Of a stretch of 64,000 nucleotides of DNA, positions 47,091 through 60,200 are shown piece after piece. Source of the DNA: Algoriphagus limi (lineage in GTDB: Bacteria; Bacteroidota; Bacteroidia; Cytophagales; Cyclobacteriaceae); assembly GCF_024919275.1 (NCBI RefSeq), contig NZ_JANWGH010000003.1:99677-163676 (forward strand), read 5' to 3'. The stretch's first letter is position 1; each line of letters begins with the position of its first letter. The notes under the pieces are model-generated. The model was given only the letters and a program-made list of their open reading frames with translations. It was not told the origin of the DNA and searched no databases. A program made the translations under genes and the position numbers.

Positions 47091-48251
47091 TTATTTCTCT
47101 TTCAATGCTACCCAGCAACAAGCCGTCGAATGAACATGCTGTTGTCCATTTTTGGCTCTTCCAAATTCTCCATAAGTAAAAAAGCCAGCCATAGGGCTAT
47201 TCCATACTTTAGCCAATCCCTCGTTTTCCATAGTTACAAGAGGGCCCAGCGCCGGTTCTCTGCCCGCACAGGAGAATATGAGTAAGGCATCCGCATCTCC
47301 ATCTGCAGTGGTTTTCACCTCTTTTGCCTCCTCTATGATTTCTTCTACGATGTCAAAACTAGGTGGCTCGGAAAACCAAAATGTCTCCCCCTCCTTCATT
47401 TCCATATCCATGACGAGTGCATTTTCTTCGAAATCAATACCCATGGGTGACTTGATCAATATTTCATCACTATTTTCCCTATTCGTAATGAATGGGAATT
47501 CGAATGAAAGCTCGTTTAAAACATCAAAATCCTTTTCCCCGCTTTTTTCTCCTTTTCCCAAGTACTTCAGGTACATATCTACCGCAGGCTTATTATCAAT
47601 CGAATAGAGGATTTTTCCTTTGCATTTGGTGACTACTCTGGAGATTCCCAATTTTTTCCAGCCTGTGATTGCCATCCCGCTAAAAGCGACTCTATCTGAG
47701 TCCAGGACCAAGGCAACAAGGCCGTGATTTGTTTCCCGGGTTTGGGTGAATACTGTCGTTTCATTTATGGTAAAATCATCCCCGGCCATACCTCCAAAAA
47801 AGATCTTGTCCCTACCTAAGGCCTCCGAGAGTTCATCGACTAAGGATGCTCCTTCAAACAATTCCTTTGTAGGGGTTACACCCGTACTACAGATTATCAT
47901 TGAGGGATTTTGAAATTGGGTAAGGGCAGAATTTGCCACTTTTTTTGCCACTTCCTTTATACCCAGCGTTCCGATTTCCTCCAGAACAATTGAATAAGCT
48001 TCCCTTGCCAAATCCATCAAGAGAATTGCGATTTCACCTGAGCTTTGATGGCCATTTACAAACTCACCACAAGAAGTGGCACCAAAAACGTCTATATCCT
48101 GATGGGAAAGAATTTCACAGACCGCATTTCTATCCTGCTTTACAGAAATAAAAACAACAGCGATGCTAGGATTAAACCCATCAGCTAAGGATGCTTCTAA
48201 GGCTTTTTGAATCTCTTCTGGAGTTTTTCCGAAAATAGATTTTGCTTTCAT
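47091..48251 (-). CDS. FIST-domain sensory protein (block copy 5)
   Basis: A 386-residue FIST_N/FIST_C protein: VFGATSCGEFVNGHQ in the N-terminal turn, FFGGMAGDDFTINETT, LIFSCAGREPALGP and GFFTYGEFGRAKNGQQHVHS at the end. The ATG overlaps the stop codon of the giant kinase by 4 bases, so the two are translationally coupled and likely made in related amounts. It carries an extra charged loop near residue 225 (KGEKSGEKDF). Context makes it the best candidate partner for the giant kinase (inference). Confidence 0.9.
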   Translation of the reverse strand: MKAKSIFGKTPEEIQKALEASLADGFNPSIAVVFISVKQDRNAVCEILSHQDIDVFGATSCGEFVNGHQSSGEIAILLMDLAREAYSIVLEEIGTLGIKEVAKKVANSALTQFQNPSMIICSTGVTPTKELFEGASLVDELSEALGRDKIFFGGMAGDDFTINETTVFTQTRETNHGLVALVLDSDRVAFSGMAITGWKKLGISRVVTKCKGKILYSIDNKPAVDMYLKYLGKGEKSGEKDFDVLNELSFEFPFITNRENSDEILIKSPMGIDFEENALVMDMEMKEGETFWFSEPPSFDIVEEIIEEAKEVKTTADGDADALLIFSCAGREPALGPLVTMENEGLAKVWNSPMAGFFTYGEFGRAKNGQQHVHSTACCWVALKEK

Positions 48252-51200
48252 GTGCTGAGTTTGATGATGAAATTTGTCCCTTTGTCGAGGGCAGTTTCTA
48301 TGGCTAATTCTCCTCCATGGGCCTTGACAATATCATTGGTGATACTCAGTCCCAAGCCTGTTCCTTGGGTGCCTTTTTTCGTAGTAAAAAAGGGCTGCAG
48401 AACTTTGTCTTTTATCTCCTTAGGAATTCCCGGACCGTTGTCTTCAATACTAATGCTGATATGGTCTTTTCCTGATTTTGTGCAGATTGAGAGTTTGGGC
48501 TTGTATTCTTCCTTCTCCAGTGACTTTTGCCTTATTTTTTCTCGCATGGCATCAAATGCATTATTACAAAGGTTTACAATCACGCGGCTGAAGTCCTCGG
48601 TCACTAGTGGGATTTCACGGATAGACTCATCCAAATCCATTTCAATAGCTACGTTGATCGGATCTTTACCAGCGCGCATTCCATGAAAGGCAAGGTTTAC
48701 ATACTCTTTGATAGTTGAGTTTAGGTTGGTAGGTTCCTTCTTGCCGGTTCCTCCTCTGGAATGCTGAAGCATGGAGGTTACGATTCCATTGGCTCGTGAA
48801 CCATGCTCATGAACCTTAGAAAGGTTACTTTTTATGTCTTCTAGAATCGCGATTATTTCTTCCTTGGTATCGGAGGCAGGAATGCTTTCTAATTCTTCGA
48901 AGACCTCCTCAATCAATTCCTTATTCAACTCGGAGAAGTTGTTGACGAAATTCAGCGGGTTTTTGATCTCATGTGCAATTCCTGCAGTGAGCTGACCGAG
49001 TGAGGCTAGTTTTTCCTGTTGCACGAGTTGGGTTTGAGTGGCCTTTAGTTCGCTCATCGCCGACTCAATCTCTGCTTTAGCCTGTTCCAGTTTTACAAAA
49101 TCCTCATATCTCGAATAAGCAATGGCAAATGCTTCTGAAAGTGATTTTACTAAGTCAATTTCGTCTTCGGTCAAGGAGACGGTTGAGCCGACATAGATCA
49201 TCCCCTGTAAAAAAGGAATGAAGTGGAGGAAAAGGGATTCAGGCGGTGCCGCTGCTCCTTGATAGGTTTTTTCGTCCTGAATCAGATCCTTTTCCATGAT
49301 TTGTTGGATCCATTGGACAAAATCTTCCTTATCCCAATGTTGTCTATAAACTTTCTCTTTTCGCCAGGCTTTTACTGTTTGATAGGTGAGGTCGCTGGCA
49401 TTGAATGGGAGTCGCAAGGCACCTAAAGATTCACCTTCCGAGGAAGACAGGTATGCCTCCACAATTTCATTTTTTTCATGGATGATAAATACACCGCACC
49501 GAATAAAAGGAATCCCCAAAATATTGAGCTCCTTAAAAAGAAGAGGGGTGATTTTATCCAAATCTTCTGCCTTTCGCATGGAGGAAATATCGGCTCGAAC
49601 TCGATCGAGAGAGGCTTGGCGCAAAGCAGCTTTTGCACTGGCTTGAGCTCCTTGAAGATCAAGGAATCGGGTAAAGGCGAAAGAAAATACCGCTGTTGCC
49701 CTTCGCATTAAATCCCAACTTTCTTCCGAGATAGGACCTGGAGAGGCTGCTCCCAAGAATCCATTTGAAAATTTATAAAGGTGATAGGTTCGTTCAGGAA
49801 TACTGTCTCCATAGAACTCAGCTTTGCCAAGAAGCTCAGACTTGCTTTCGCAGTATCGGATCCATTCAACCCGCTGATCACCTTTCATCACGATGGACGT
49901 CTTGTTTTCCTTGGATTGATTGAATTTTAGCATTTGACGACCTACCCAAGTGTCTTGTAGGTCAAGATTCATCTGATCCGAAATAGCTTTTGCTGGGTCT
50001 TGGCTATTTTTTATGGTAAACCAGCATTGGGTTTGGCCAGTATTTTCATCATGAATGTAAATGGAGCTTGTTTCCAATTCCTCAACACCCAGATTCCCCA
50101 TTTCTTCTCGTAGCAGTTGCGCCACCTCGGTCAATTCCTCAGGATCTTGCATAGCCAATGAGCGGGAACGGACTTTTTCCAAAGCTGCTTCAATTTGAGC
50201 TTCCCGAGCCTGATTTTCTGCTTTTTTAAGGTCTAAGAATCGGGTGTAAGTCAAGTCAAAAACCTGAGCAAATCGCTTGAAAATATCTTCTTCCTCACAA
50301 GGAACCTCCGTAATGATGACGAGGTATCCAGTCTTAAAATAGGCGGCATGTAGGCGCTGCCAATTTGGTCTAGGGATACCTGAGGATTCCATCTCTTCAA
50401 AAATTTTCTCAGCAATTGGGATTTTCATCAACCAATCGTAGTGCTGATGAAGCTGTTCATCTTCAAGAGTGACTGTGCGGTAGGAGTCTCCTTTTTTCCA
50501 ACCTTCATAGAGAGTTTCGTGAGCATAGTCACCTACATTCGGAAGGAAAAATGGATCGATTAATCCATTATCCGCACTCAACCACCATTCATCCTCTTTT
50601 CGGTCTTTTTCACAAAGGACAAAACCACAGGTCCAAAGATTATCTACCAAGACATTTAACTCATGGAATAAAACAATGGCAACATCCCCCAATTCCTCGG
50701 CTTTTTGCATACCCATGGTACGGGATCGCACCCGCTCCAATGCTGCTTCAATTTGGGCTTCCCGAGCCTGAATTTCTGCTTTTTGAAGATCTAGGAATCG
50801 AGTATAGGTCTGCTCAAATACCTTAGCGAATCGAACAAAAACATTGTGGTTTTCTGGAAGTGGTTTATTGGATACAAAAACAAAAAACCCTTGCTCGAAA
50901 AAGGCGAGGTGATAGATCAATGATTCCGGTGGAGGAGAATTTTCAAGTATGGTTGGGTCTGGAATAATGGTCAACATATATTTCATATGTTCCATTAAGC
51001 CCTCGCCTTCTAATTTTTTGACTAATAGAGTTTCTCCCTTTTTCCAACTTTTATACATGAGTTCGGAAAACCAGTCATGCGTATGTTCATAAATGATTTT
51101 TGAAAATTGTCTATCACCCCCAAAAATACCTTCTATAGCAGGGTCACCCATCCAAGCTTCGGATATGGGTTCGTTTTCACGGCATATATGTATGCCAAAG

Positions 51201-54200
51201 CCAAATAATTGAATGTCTAAACTTTCAATTTGTTGGATTACAGTTTTATTCACTTGGACCAACTCCTCACTTTTCTGCATCCCCATTGATCTGGATCGAA
51301 TCCTTTCCAATGATGCCTCAACCTGAGCCTCCCTAGCTTGTGCTTCGGCTTTTTGGAGATCCAAGAATCGCGTATATGTCTGGTCAAAGACTTTGGTAAA
51401 CCGCTTGAATATATCCTGTGATTCGGGCACCTTTTCATAGGTAATGAACAGAATAAATCCCTGGTTGAATTTACATAAGTGATTGATCTGATATGTGGGT
51501 AGCGAAAGCCCAAGCCTTTCAATTTCGTCAAAAGTAGGCTTCAGGTCCGGGAAGGATTTCATGTAGGCATAGTGCTCCTCCAAGGCTTTACCTCCGAGCT
51601 CCTGAACTAACATCGTATTGTCACTCAGAATGAATTCACCCATCTCCTCAAAAGAAGCTTCACCATAAAGGCGAAGCTGAAATGGGGTTTGAAGGGTCCC
51701 TTCACTACTCATGCAGCAGGTGGCTGTCTTTCTATCCTCCGCCAGAATATTATACCCACAGCTCCATGCAGGGATCCCCAATGCTTGGATTTCCAAAAAA
51801 AGCAAATTGGCTACTTCAGGTAGTTCGGAACTACTCTGCATACCCATGGTTCTGGCTCGAATTTTTTCTAGGGAAGCTTCAATTTTAGCTTCACGAGCCT
51901 GAGCTTCGGCCTTTTGGAGATCCAAGAATCGCTGATAGGTTCGCCCGAATTCCCGTGCAAAGCGACTAACTATGCTCTTTTCTTCCTCTGTAGCTTTCCG
52001 GGAATGGTTGAAACCCAAGTATCCAAATCGGAAATGACCTTGGGTGGTAAATAAGCCATTGGGGAAATCTGATGGACTTATTTTGTTTTCGTCCGGTAAG
52101 GCTTCCATTACTTCTGATAGTAATTCCCATAAATAAGGAAGGTCCTCAGGGGCATAATCTATGGTATTCACAGAATTTGGTTCGCAGGTTTTCCATTGTT
52201 CGAAGGCTTGTTTCCATGCATCTATGGCATGGATATCAATCAGTTGATCTGCTACTACCCTGTTTTCAGCCGAAGTTGTAATCCTTAAGTTAAAGGTTTC
52301 GTTTGCCTCATCAAAAAGCGTCAAATGGGTCAGCACTGGATTGATTCCAAGGATATCAAATTGATCGAATAGCACGCAGAGTACATCGGTCAACTCATCG
52401 GTTTGGTGCATGGCCATTGCTCTCGCTCTCACACGTTCAAGAGAAGCCTCTATTTGCGCCTCACGGGCTTGTTTTTGGGCTTTTTCAATATCCAAATAGC
52501 GCTGGTATAGGCGCCCAAACTCACTAGCAAACCTACCTAGTATTTTTTTCTCCTCTGCTGTGGCTTCACGGGATTGGTTGATTCCCAAGTATCCAAATTT
52601 GCAATTTGCCTCAGTGGTGTGAATGCCATTCGGAAAGTCTTCTGGGTTGATTTTAGATCCCTTTGGTAAGGATGAGAAAATTCCGTTAAACAATTCCCAA
52701 ACTTTGGGCAGCACTTCTGGCAAAAAGTGGATATGAGTAACTGTTTCAGGATTTTGGGATTTAAAAGTTTCCACAGTATGAGACCAAGTATCCATCGCAT
52801 CGAGTTGCACTACCTGTTCGGCATGTACGGGCTTGCCATCCTTACTCGTCATTCGATAGACAAATGTGTTGTTCTCTAAATTGATCAGCGTCAAATGCGT
52901 CCAATGTGCATCGACTTCCAAATTGCTTAATTGATCAAACATCAATGCCAAAACTTCAGACAATTCATTAGGATGGTGCATGGCCATTGCTCTTGCCCTT
53001 ACCCGCTCCAACGCCGCTTCAATCTTGGCTTCCCGGGCCTGAGTTTCGGCTTTTTGTAAATCGAGGAATCTTGTATAGGCTTGTTCAAAGACTTTTGCGA
53101 AGCGTGGGAAAATATATTCCTCTTTAAACTCTTCCTCTGTGATTATCAGGAGGTATCCGTACTTATAGGAGGTTACATGGTTTTTCTGCCATACAGGAAG
53201 GGGACGACCCGAGTCGATTACTTTCTGAAAATTCGCACTGAAGCTGGGGATAGTCATCAGGTGGTCATAAATATCCTTCAGTTCTTTTCCTTCCTGGACA
53301 TAAGAGTAAAGTTCCACTTGGTTTAACCAAGTATCATACATGCTTTGCTCTCCATGATCTGCATCATAGGGGATGAATAACTGTTCAAAAAACTGTCCGG
53401 AAATTGGGCTTCCCATCCATTTTTCAACTAGTTTTTCATCTTTTCGACAAATAGCAAAGCCTGCAGTCCATAAGTTTGCACCAAGTATTTTTAATTGTTC
53501 GAATAAGACAGCGGCCACTTCAGAAAGCTCCTTACTTTTATGCATTGCCATTGTCCGAGCACGAACCCTTTCAAGTGCTGCTTCAATTTGGGATTCTCTG
53601 ACTTGTTCCTCAGCCTTTTGAATGTCTAAGAATCGCTGATAAACACGAGTGAATTCAAGGCAAAATCTGGAAAGAATTTCCTTTTCCTCCTCGCTTGCTT
53701 GTCGCTGATGGTCATAACCCAAATAACCGAAGGGAGTATAACCTGCCATGGAATAGCCTCCTTCTGGAAAATCTTCTGGTCCCATTCGGTCTTCTTCCGG
53801 CATACTCTCAAAGGTTTCCGAAAAGATTCCAAATAGCTGTGGAAGTACCTCTTTGGAGTAAAAAATCACCTCAACTTTATCCGAATTATCATGTATAAAT
53901 TTTTCATACAAAGCTCTTAGCGGTTCCATGCTATCTACATGGACTACTTGCTTTCCTGGAGTTCTTGTTCCTGATTTGCCCGAAGCTCGATAAGTAAGGG
54001 TTCTGTTTTCCCGATCAAAAAGACTTAAAAAGACATTTACTGGATGTATTCCCAAATGATCAAATTGCCGGAAGAGAACGCTTAGCACATCATGCAACTC
54101 ATCCGAACTCTGCATAGCCATAGATCGGGCACGTACCCGTTCCAAAGCAAGTTGGATCTCTGCCTCTCTCGCTTGTGCTTCTGCTTTTTGTAAGTCTAGG

Positions 54201-57200
54201 AAGCGAGTGTAGGTTTGCTCAAATACTTTGGCAAAGCGCTTGAAAATTTCCGGTTCTGGATAGGGTTCGAGCGTTATGATCAATAAATACCCCTTGGAAA
54301 AATAGGCGGCATTCCACTGCTGCTTTTCAGGAAAGGAAAGTCCTTCGTCCAAGATCTTTTGGAAAAACGGCCTGACCTCCGGAAGGGACAGCATGTAATC
54401 GTAATGGCTTTTGAGTGATGCTCCTGACTTTTCAATGGTTAGAAAATCGGTTTTTTTCTGCCAACCCAAGTACATTTGCTTGTGTGCAGGATCAGAGGTG
54501 TTTGGAATAGAAACAGAAGGGAAGACCCCATTTTCATTGGCAAACCAAAATTCATCCTTTTCGACATTCTCTTGGCACAATCCAAATCCAGTGCCCCAGA
54601 GATTGCCGCCCAAAGCTCTAAGCTGTTCGAAAAGTACAAAGGCAGCATCTGCAAGTTCTTCGGATTTTTGCATGGCCATGGTACGGGCTCGGACACGCTC
54701 AAGAGCCAGCTGAATCTCTGCCTCTCGCGCTTGGTCTTCAGCTTTTTGGAGATCGAGGAAACGGGTATAGGTTTGCTCAAATACTTTTGCGAAGCGTTTT
54801 AATATGTCTAAGGATTCACTAGGTATAGGATCAGGGTTGGTAATGATTATCAAGCCCTTAGAAAAATAAGCCCCTGTATGAAATCGGCGATCTGAGATTA
54901 AATGTTCCTTAGTAGGGATTTTCATCTCTTCTACCACATAGGTGATCCAATCTTTTAATTCCTGACCCTGAAGATCCACCTGAATTGATTCTTGCTTATT
55001 TTTCCATCCCTCATAAAATTTCTTTATGGAGGTTGGTTCATCGATGGATCCTTTAAATATTTGACCTATCGCTTTGCCTCCCTGTTCAGTAGACCAAAAC
55101 TCGATAACTCTTTCATCCTCATTAATTATAGCTATGTTTATTCTTTCTGTTTCGTAACCTAGCTCATTGAATTGTTGAAATACGACTGATGCAGTTTCAG
55201 AGAGTTCCTCACTTTTGTGCATCCCCATAGTCCTGGACCTCACTCGTTCCAATGCCGCCTCAATCTTAGCCTCTCTCGCCTGGGCTTCAGCTTTTTGCAG
55301 ATCTTCAAATCGCTTATATGCCAGATCAAATGCCGCTCCGAGTTTTGGTAGGATAAAACTCATCTCATCGGGAGGAGGAATCGTAAAATCAATATTCAGC
55401 TTCCCTTTGTTTAAGGGAACAACCGGTTGCCATAGATATTGCAATTCACCACTATCGAGGAATGGCCTAAATTCATCTGCGATATCTTCGTTTATTACCC
55501 GTAACCAAGCTTCACAATCGTAAAGCTCTTTAAGGTTCATTTCATTTATCCAATATTCTTCGTCGTTTTTAAGAATTTTCCAAATCCAAAGGTGGGAGGG
55601 GATATCATCCGGATTCACTTTCATATATAATTCAAATGAGTTACCCGAGGTCGATTCTTCAATCTCAGTTATATCCCACATACCAATTTGCCCATTATCA
55701 AGCTGTAGGTAAATAGTGGCGGCCGAAACGCCTTCTATTCCCAGTTCTATTAATTGATTTCGGATTTCTACTGTAACTTTTTGTATTTCGGAAGATTCGT
55801 GCATTGCCAGTGCCCTTGATCTTATTCGTTCAATGGCTATTTCAATTTCTGCCTCACGTGCTTGGGCTTCAGCTTTTTGCAGGTCTAAGAATCGCGTATA
55901 GGTTTGTTCAAATACTTTTGCGAAGCGTATCAAAATATCATGGCTATCAGCTCCAAGGGGCTCACCAGAAATTAAGTTTAAATACCCTTGTTTAAAATTT
56001 GCATTATAAAAGATTACTGGATCTGGAAAATTGGCTGCCATTTCATTAGCCAATTGGTTATCTGCTTCATCAATGGCAAGACTTATATGATTTATTCTGA
56101 TTTTGCCAGTTATTTCTTGAATGAATAAAGGCTCTTTCCTTTTCCATGCTTCATACCGCTCCTTGAAGACCTGATCGGCATCTACAGGGAGATCAAAACC
56201 TTCTAGTAAACTCCCGTCACTTTGTGTTATCCAGGCCTTGTGATTCCGTTCTTTTTCGTAATAAATACAGAATCCGCAGGTAATAAATTGTGTTATTCCC
56301 AGCGACTGGAGCTCTGAATAAAGCGTCATAGATACTTCCCCAAGCTCCTCACTTTTGTGCATGGCCATTGTTCTAGCCCTTACTCTCTCAAGGCCTGCTT
56401 CAATCTGCGCTTCTCTAGCCTGTGCCTCTGCTTTTTGGAGATCAAGGAAGCGGGTGTAGGCTTGTTCGAAGGCCAAGGAGATCCGATTCAGAATCTGGAT
56501 GCTTTCTTCTGGAAAGGGTTCATAATCGATAAATTCGATGAGGCCACATTCCATGTTGGTATATTCAAACCACACTTCCGGTTCGCGCATCACAAATTCC
56601 TTGAAGTCATCCGGCAGGTCTTTCATGCCGGTCTGGCTGAAAAGATACCTGCTGAATTCATGTTTCACCTCGTCTTTTTGGTGGATGCTCAGATTTTTAC
56701 GATCGCTCTCCCAGAAGGCCCACCATTTTTGGATTACATCATTATCCTGATTGGTAAATTCAAAAGGCCAGGGGTACTGAGAATGGATAATGTCGGAAAA
56801 CCATCCTTGAATTTTCCGAGTCGATTTATCGAACAAGAGCAGCATGCAACCCCATTTGGCAATCCCCAGTTTTTCCACCTGCTCGTACATCACCTGCACC
56901 ACTTCGCGTAGCTCTTCGCTCGACTGCATGGCCATAGACCGAGCCCGGATACGCTCCAGGGCTAGTTGTACCTCAGCTTCTCTTGCCTGTTCTTCAGCTC
57001 TTTGAAGATCAAGGAAGCGTGAATAAGTCTGTTCAAAGACTTTTGCGAACCGTATCGTTATTTCAACTTTTTCTTCTGAGAGCAATTCTGCTCCTACCAA
57101 GATTAAGTATCCATGCTTGAAATTGAAGGTCTGCAAATTCAACCTTTTGGGAGTATAGGATATTAGTTCCTCAGCCGTAAAAGGAAAGTTGGTACTGTTT

Positions 57201-60200
57201 TCGGCTATATAAGTTTGGTGAAGAATAGTTTCCTCTTCATTCAGAGAAACTACGTGATAAGGTTCTTGTTTTTCCCAGCTAGCAGTAAGTGAACGCATTA
57301 CCTTCGTTTCATCTCTAGGAATACCCATTACCTCTCTCATAATTGTCCCGTCGTTGGGATTGACGACATAGTAGGAATCAATCAAGCCCTTTGGATCAAC
57401 AAGCGTAACTCCGCTAGACATAGATCCTATTCCAAGAATTGAAAGTTCTTTGTAGACCAATTCTCCCACTTCAAGCAACTCCCCACTATGTTGCATCGCC
57501 ATCGTTTTACTCCGCACCCTTTCCAAAGCTGCTTCAATTTGTGCTTCTTTTGCTTGGGCTTCTGCCCTCTGAAGATCGAGGAAGCGGGTGTAGGTCTGTT
57601 CAAAGACACTTGCTATTCGCTTGAGCACGGTGATACTACTCTCAGGGAATGGAACGACATCCACAAATTCAATTAATCCGCAATCCATATTGATATAAGT
57701 GAAGTACACTTCAGGCTCTTTCATTATCACCTCTAGTACCTCCTTGGGAATGGATTTCATCCCTGTTTTGGAAAGCATGTAACGACTAAACTCATGTTTC
57801 TCCTCATCCCGTAAGTGTATGCTCAGAACTTTCTCGTCACTTTCCCAAAAGTCCCACCACTTGCGGATAATCTCATGTTCTTCATTCTCAATGTCATAGG
57901 GTTTGGGATGTTGGGCATAGACAATTTCTGAAAACCACCCTTGTATTTTTCGCTTTTCAGCATCAAAAAGTAGTAGCATGCATCCCCATTTGGCGATTTC
58001 TAGCTTGTTCACCTGTTCGTACATCACTTGTACAAGCTCCTTCAGCTCGTCGCTTTTTTGCATTGCCATTGATCTGGCCCGAATTCTTTCGAGTGCCAAT
58101 TGAATTTCTGCTTCTCTTGCCTGGGCTTCTGCTTTTTCGAGATCAAGGAAGCGGGTGTAGGTCTGTTCGAACATGGCACCGAACCTCCTGAAAATCCCAA
58201 TATGTTCTTCAGACATCGTAGTCAGACCTGCCGTACATAACAATCCGTATTTATTGGCTATACTGGCAGTATGGATTTTCTTCGGAATTCTCATACTGTC
58301 TTTAGCCTCGGGGGGCAAATGCTTAAACTCAGTTGTTTCAAAGAGATACCGGTCCCAGCTTTTCTTGAGCGTCCCCTTAATTTCCAGCTCAAATAGATTT
58401 TTCTGATCTCTCCAAACATCCATAAACGCTTCAAAATATGGATGCTCAAAGAAAGGGAACCAATAGTTTGCAGATCCACTTTCAGGACTGGCAATCCAAC
58501 AATTCACACCTCCTTTTTCGGGTTCAACGACCCAGATAAAACAACGGTCGATCTCCACGTCCAAGGACTTGAGCTCAGTGAAAATCCTACCTAAAATATC
58601 CCCTAGTTCAATGGATGATCGCATAGCCATGGAAGCGGCTCTCACCCTTTCCAAAGCAGCTTCTATCTGCGCCTCTCTTGCCTGGGCTTCTGCTTTTTGA
58701 AGATCGAGGAAGCGAGTAAAGGCCTGCTGGAAGACTTGACCAAATCGCCTAAAGACATCCCATTGCTCTTCAACAGGTTCATAGGTGATGAACATTAGGA
58801 AGCCATGGCTGAAATAAACAATGTGGAAAACTTGATAAGTCGGCAGGGGGAATCCTGCATCCGCAACCTGTTCTGCATTTACACGAAATTCGGGAAGCGA
58901 TAGCAGAAAGTCGTAGTGCGCTTTTACTTCTTCCCCACTTATTTCGTCAACATGAAATTTCTTTCCCTTCTTATAGGGTGTGTAAAAATCGTAACCCACC
59001 CCGATAGAAGGCAGCGACATGGGTATCTGCAGCACACCCTCGCTGCTCATGCAGCATAAATAAGACTTGGCATCGTTTTCCCAAAGGCAGTAGCCTGCAC
59101 TCCAAGCATTGATGCCCAGAGCCTGCACCTGCAAATAAAGGTTGTTAGCCATTTCCGGAAACTCATCGCTGTGGTGCATGGCCATGGTTCGGGCCCTCAC
59201 CCGTTCCAATGCTAGCTGGATTTCTCCCTCGCGAGCTTGTGCTTCTGCTTTTTGAAGATCGAGAAAGCGAGTGTAGGTCTGCTCAAAGACTTTGGCAAAT
59301 CGCTTCAAAATCTCATTCTCTGAATCCGTGAAGGGAATCCCTGAATAATTCTGAATTCCCAGCATGACATCACTCAATAAAACAACAGAACGTGAAAATC
59401 CCGGGCTTGAAAAAATGAATTTCTTTCTTTCTTCCGGTACTTCAGGGTAATGAAGAAAGAAAAATTCAAAAAAATCATTCTTTTCCTCTTTGCGGAATTG
59501 GTCGGAAATGAAATTAAGACCGGCCTTCTTGGCATTTCTTATAGAATTGAACACGGCATTATTCCTATATGGAATGTGCTGAAGAACAGGATAAGGCCTG
59601 CCTGGGACTGCGGTCCAAAGATTAAAGTCATCCGTATCTCTAAAAGACAAATCAAACTGAGCAGAATCAATGTTGAAATTGAGTTGGCGGAACTGCTCAA
59701 AAACTACCTGAATTACTTCAGGGAATTCCTCACTCTTGTGCATAGCCAGGGATCGGGAACGTACTTTCTCCAAAGCCGCCTCAATCTGGGCTTCTCTGGC
59801 CTGTGCTTCTGCTTTTTGAAGATCCAAGTATCGGCGATAGGCGAGTTGAAAGACATTTGCAGCTCGTCGGAGAAGGTTTAGAGAGGTCTCATCAGGCTTG
59901 GTATAGGTTACCATTACGAGGGCTCCTCCCTTGAAGTCTGAGATTGACCAATAGGCTATTATTTCTTTCGGTCGGGTGGATTCAATCTTTTTGGAAAGCA
60001 TAGCATAGGCCTGAGGAGAATATTTTTTCATAGCGAGTAACCACTCCTGACCCTTTTCTCCATCATTAACCAAGACATAATCCTTGTCTCCAGCATAATA
60101 ATGGGCCATCATCTCCTCTACGATCTTTATCCCAGATTTTGGGAACTTAGCCATTCCCTGAAAAAGCTTTTCCTCCATGCCAGGTGCACGAACAGCTCCC

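Noticed and set aside
47068..47121. Longer start for FIST copy 4
   Set aside because: It adds 18 residues not shared by any paralogue and overlaps the preceding gene; the MNAKSI start aligns with the MKAK starts of the others.
56357..56911. 184-codon plus-strand frame inside the module array
   Set aside because: Similar antisense frames recur at many modules because the conserved helices leave the opposite strand open; they mirror the repeat and are not genes.
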